Assembly: GCA_017623335.1 (NCBI GenBank)
Contig: JAGAPI010000055.1
Span: forward strand, 1 to 8,948
Source of the DNA: Prevotella sp.
GTDB taxonomy: Bacteria > Bacteroidota > Bacteroidia > Bacteroidales > Bacteroidaceae
Direction: 5' to 3'
DNA length: 8,948 nt
The notes beneath the pieces are model-generated. The model made no database searches, had not been told where the DNA came from, and saw only the letters and a program-made list of their open reading frames with translations. Both the position numbers and the translations under genes were made by a program. Positions 7,120-8,948 of the stretch are shown here, one piece after another. Position 1 is the stretch's first letter. Every line of letters begins with the position of its first letter.

Positions 7120-8948
7120 ATGAGCGACATAATACAGTTACTGCCCGACTCGGTGGCAAACCAGATTGCCGCAGGTGAGGTGATACAGCGCCCCGCCTCG
7201 GTGATAAAGGAGCTGGTGGAGAATGCCGTTGACGCCGGTGCCACGACCATTAACGTGATTGTGGTGGATGCTGGCCGCACCTCCATTCAGGTGATTGACA
7301 ACGGCAAGGGCATGAGTATGACCGACGCCCGCCTTGCCTTTGAGCGTCACGCCACGTCGAAGATACGCAAGGCTGACGACTTGTTTGCGCTCAACACCAT
7401 GGGATTTCGCGGTGAGGCGCTGCCCTCGATAGCGGCTGTGGCGATGGTTGAGCTGAGGTCGCGCACCGCCGACAGCGATATAGGCACGCATATCAGCATC
7501 AGCGGCAGCAGTGTGACCGCTCAGGTGCCCGAATCGTGCCCCGTGGGCAGCAACTTCAAGGTTGAAAATCTGTTCTACAACGTACCTGCACGCAGGAAAT
7601 TCCTGAAGACCAATGCCACTGAGCTCAACAACATCATCGTGGCTTTCCAGCGCATAGCGCTTGTATATCCGCACATTCACTTCACCTTCCACAGCAACGA
7701 GTCGGAGCTGTTCGACCTGCGCAGCGGCAGTCTCAGGCAGCGCATTGTCGACATTTTCGGCAAGAAGCTCAACTCCGACCTCCTGCCGCTCGATGTCACC
7801 ACAACCATGTGCAAGGTTACGGGCTTCATTGGCAAGCCGGAGTCGGCAAAGAAAAAGGGGGCTCACGAATATTTCTTCGTAAACGGGCGCTATATGAAGC
7901 ATCCCTACTTCCACAAGGCAGTGATGCAGGCATACGACAGACTGGTGCCGGCAGGCATGAGCGTGCCCTATTTCATTTACTTCGACGTGAACCCTGCCGA
8001 CATCGACGTGAACATACACCCCACGAAGACCGAGATAAAGTTTGAGAACGAGCAGCCGATATGGCAGATTATCCTGGCGGCGGTGAAGGATGCGATAGGC
8101 AAGTTCTGCGACCTTGCCACCATCGACTTCGACACGGTGGGGCAGCCCGACATTCCCGTGTTCAATCCTGCCGAGAGCATAGCGCAGCCGGAAACCACGC
8201 TCCACCCCACGTATAATCCGTTCAAGACCACGCGCGAACCGTCGTCATACACTCCGCGCGCAAACATGGACGACAGTTGGGAGGAGCTGTACAAGGGCTT
8301 GGGCGACAGCACTGCAGAGGACGGACAGCAGCCCACGCTCTTTGACGACGCCGACCCTGCCGACGACGGCGGCACCATACTGGAGATGCCGCTTAGCCAC
8401 GATGCGGAGGAGACACAGAATGTAATCGACGAGAAGTCGCCGGCGCACTATCAGTACAAGGGGCGATACATCATGACTGCCGTGAAGTCGGGACTGATGA
8501 TTATCGACCAGCACCGTGCCGACATGAGGGTGAGATATGAGCGCTATCTGGCGATGATAGCCAACCGCAAGAACGCCACACAGCGTCTGCTCTTCGCCGA
8601 GATGATTCAGTTCGACACTGCCGTGATGCCAATAGTGGAGAGGCTCATGCCCGAGCTTGCCGCCATAGGCTTTGAACTGACGCCACTTGGCGGCGGAAGC
8701 TATGCGCTCAACGGCATACCTGCCGGCATTGAGAACATGAACCCGGCGGCGCTGCTGCAGCAGATTGTAGACGATGCCGCCGATATGACCGGCAGCACCA
8801 TCGACGATATCAACAGCTCGATGGCTATGAGCATGGCGCGCAGCGCGGCGATAACATACGGCGAGATTCTCACAAACGATGAGATGGAGAACCTCGTGAA
8901 CGAGCTTTTTGCCTGCGAGAACGTGAACTACACTCCCGACGGGCATCC
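7120..8948 (+). CDS. mutL: DNA mismatch repair protein MutL (3' end cut by window edge)
   Basis: MutL is the GHKL ATPase that links mismatch recognition by MutS to strand removal. The frame is open from the ATG at 7120 to the window end (609 complete codons), with no frameshift. ATPase motifs are intact: KELVENAVDAG with Glu31 and Asn35 (30-40), DNGKG (60-64), FERHATSKI (74-82), GFRGEAL (95-101), FYNVPARRKFLK (152-163) and NIHPTKTEIKF (298-308). An acidic linker of about 330-435 contains QPTLF (404-408), resembling a sliding-clamp binding motif. The dimerisation domain starts near 440. Its endonuclease motif reads DQHRADMRVRYE (463-474) instead of DQHAxxExxxxE, and the last visible residues TPDGHP replace CPHGRP, so nuclease activity is doubtful. 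Only a short tail should be missing. It starts 23 nt after the OstA-like stop with no terminator between, so co-transcription is likely. Confidence 0.97.
   Translation, partial: MSDIIQLLPDSVANQIAAGEVIQRPASVIKELVENAVDAGATTINVIVVDAGRTSIQVIDNGKGMSMTDARLAFERHATSKIRKADDLFALNTMGFRGEALPSIAAVAMVELRSRTADSDIGTHISISGSSVTAQVPESCPVGSNFKVENLFYNVPARRKFLKTNATELNNIIVAFQRIALVYPHIHFTFHSNESELFDLRSGSLRQRIVDIFGKKLNSDLLPLDVTTTMCKVTGFIGKPESAKKKGAHEYFFVNGRYMKHPYFHKAVMQAYDRLVPAGMSVPYFIYFDVNPADIDVNIHPTKTEIKFENEQPIWQIILAAVKDAIGKFCDLATIDFDTVGQPDIPVFNPAESIAQPETTLHPTYNPFKTTREPSSYTPRANMDDSWEELYKGLGDSTAEDGQQPTLFDDADPADDGGTILEMPLSHDAEETQNVIDEKSPAHYQYKGRYIMTAVKSGLMIIDQHRADMRVRYERYLAMIANRKNATQRLLFAEMIQFDTAVMPIVERLMPELAAIGFELTPLGGGSYALNGIPAGIENMNPAALLQQIVDDAADMTGSTIDDINSSMAMSMARSAAITYGEILTNDEMENLVNELFACENVNYTPDGH

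Noticed and set aside
7861..8045. Forward-strand overlapping frames inside mutL and other genes (for example 7809-8045, 7661-7882, 5499-5720, 195-389)
   Set aside because: They lie in alternative frames of conserved genes, have low-complexity products and show no start-site signals.
7138..8205. 355-codon open frame on the minus strand opposite mutL
   Set aside because: The forward frame carries all MutL ATPase motifs without a break; the antisense product is rich in His, Val and Arg without recognisable motifs.

Overview
The window looks like a piece of a Bacteroidales chromosome, most likely Prevotellaceae. The evidence is the RecQ tail, the IMP dehydrogenase and the SurA/OstA-like proteins, which read like Bacteroides/Prevotella versions. 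In addition, a Bacteroidetes-type -7 promoter box (TAnnTTTG) lies before guaB, and start codons are preceded by A/T- or purine-rich leaders rather than strong Shine-Dalgarno sites. The genus assignment is inference. All genes are on the + strand and the region is dense core genome. I see no mobile element, CRISPR array, tRNA or rRNA, and no foreign-looking gene.

Layout: (1) 1-744, the 3' end of recQ (RQC tail, HRDC domain, C-terminal helical domain). (2) 745-881, a gap with an imperfect tandem duplication and the guaB promoter box. (3) 882-2369, guaB, complete, with two CBS domains. (4) 2370-2504, a gap with degenerate TTAAT...GGCTGG repeats and an inverted repeat over the guaB stop. (5) 2505-3941, a secreted parvulin-type peptidyl-prolyl isomerase. 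(6) 3926-3994, three head-to-tail copies of a 23-bp repeat that begin inside the end of that gene. (7) 4008-5432, a SurA-like chaperone with two parvulin domains. (8) 5429-7096, an OstA/LptA-like periplasmic protein that starts in a 4-nt ATGA overlap with the SurA-like gene. (9) 7120-8948, mutL, which runs off the right edge only a few codons before its expected end.

Genes 5, 7 and 8 form a coherent envelope-biogenesis block. Two periplasmic folding factors sit next to a protein of the lipopolysaccharide-transport jellyroll family. This parallels the surA-lptD neighbourhood of E. coli. mutL follows after 23 nt with no visible terminator and is probably co-transcribed. recQ, guaB and mutL are housekeeping genes for DNA repair and guanine nucleotide synthesis.

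I found no convincing undescribed multi-gene system. The points most worth a second look are the 23-bp triple repeat between the two isomerase genes, related degenerate repeats on both sides of guaB, the regular ~29-residue repeat of the OstA-like protein, the complementary loss of active-site histidines in the SurA-like protein, and a MutL in which all three endonuclease metal-site motifs look degenerate.
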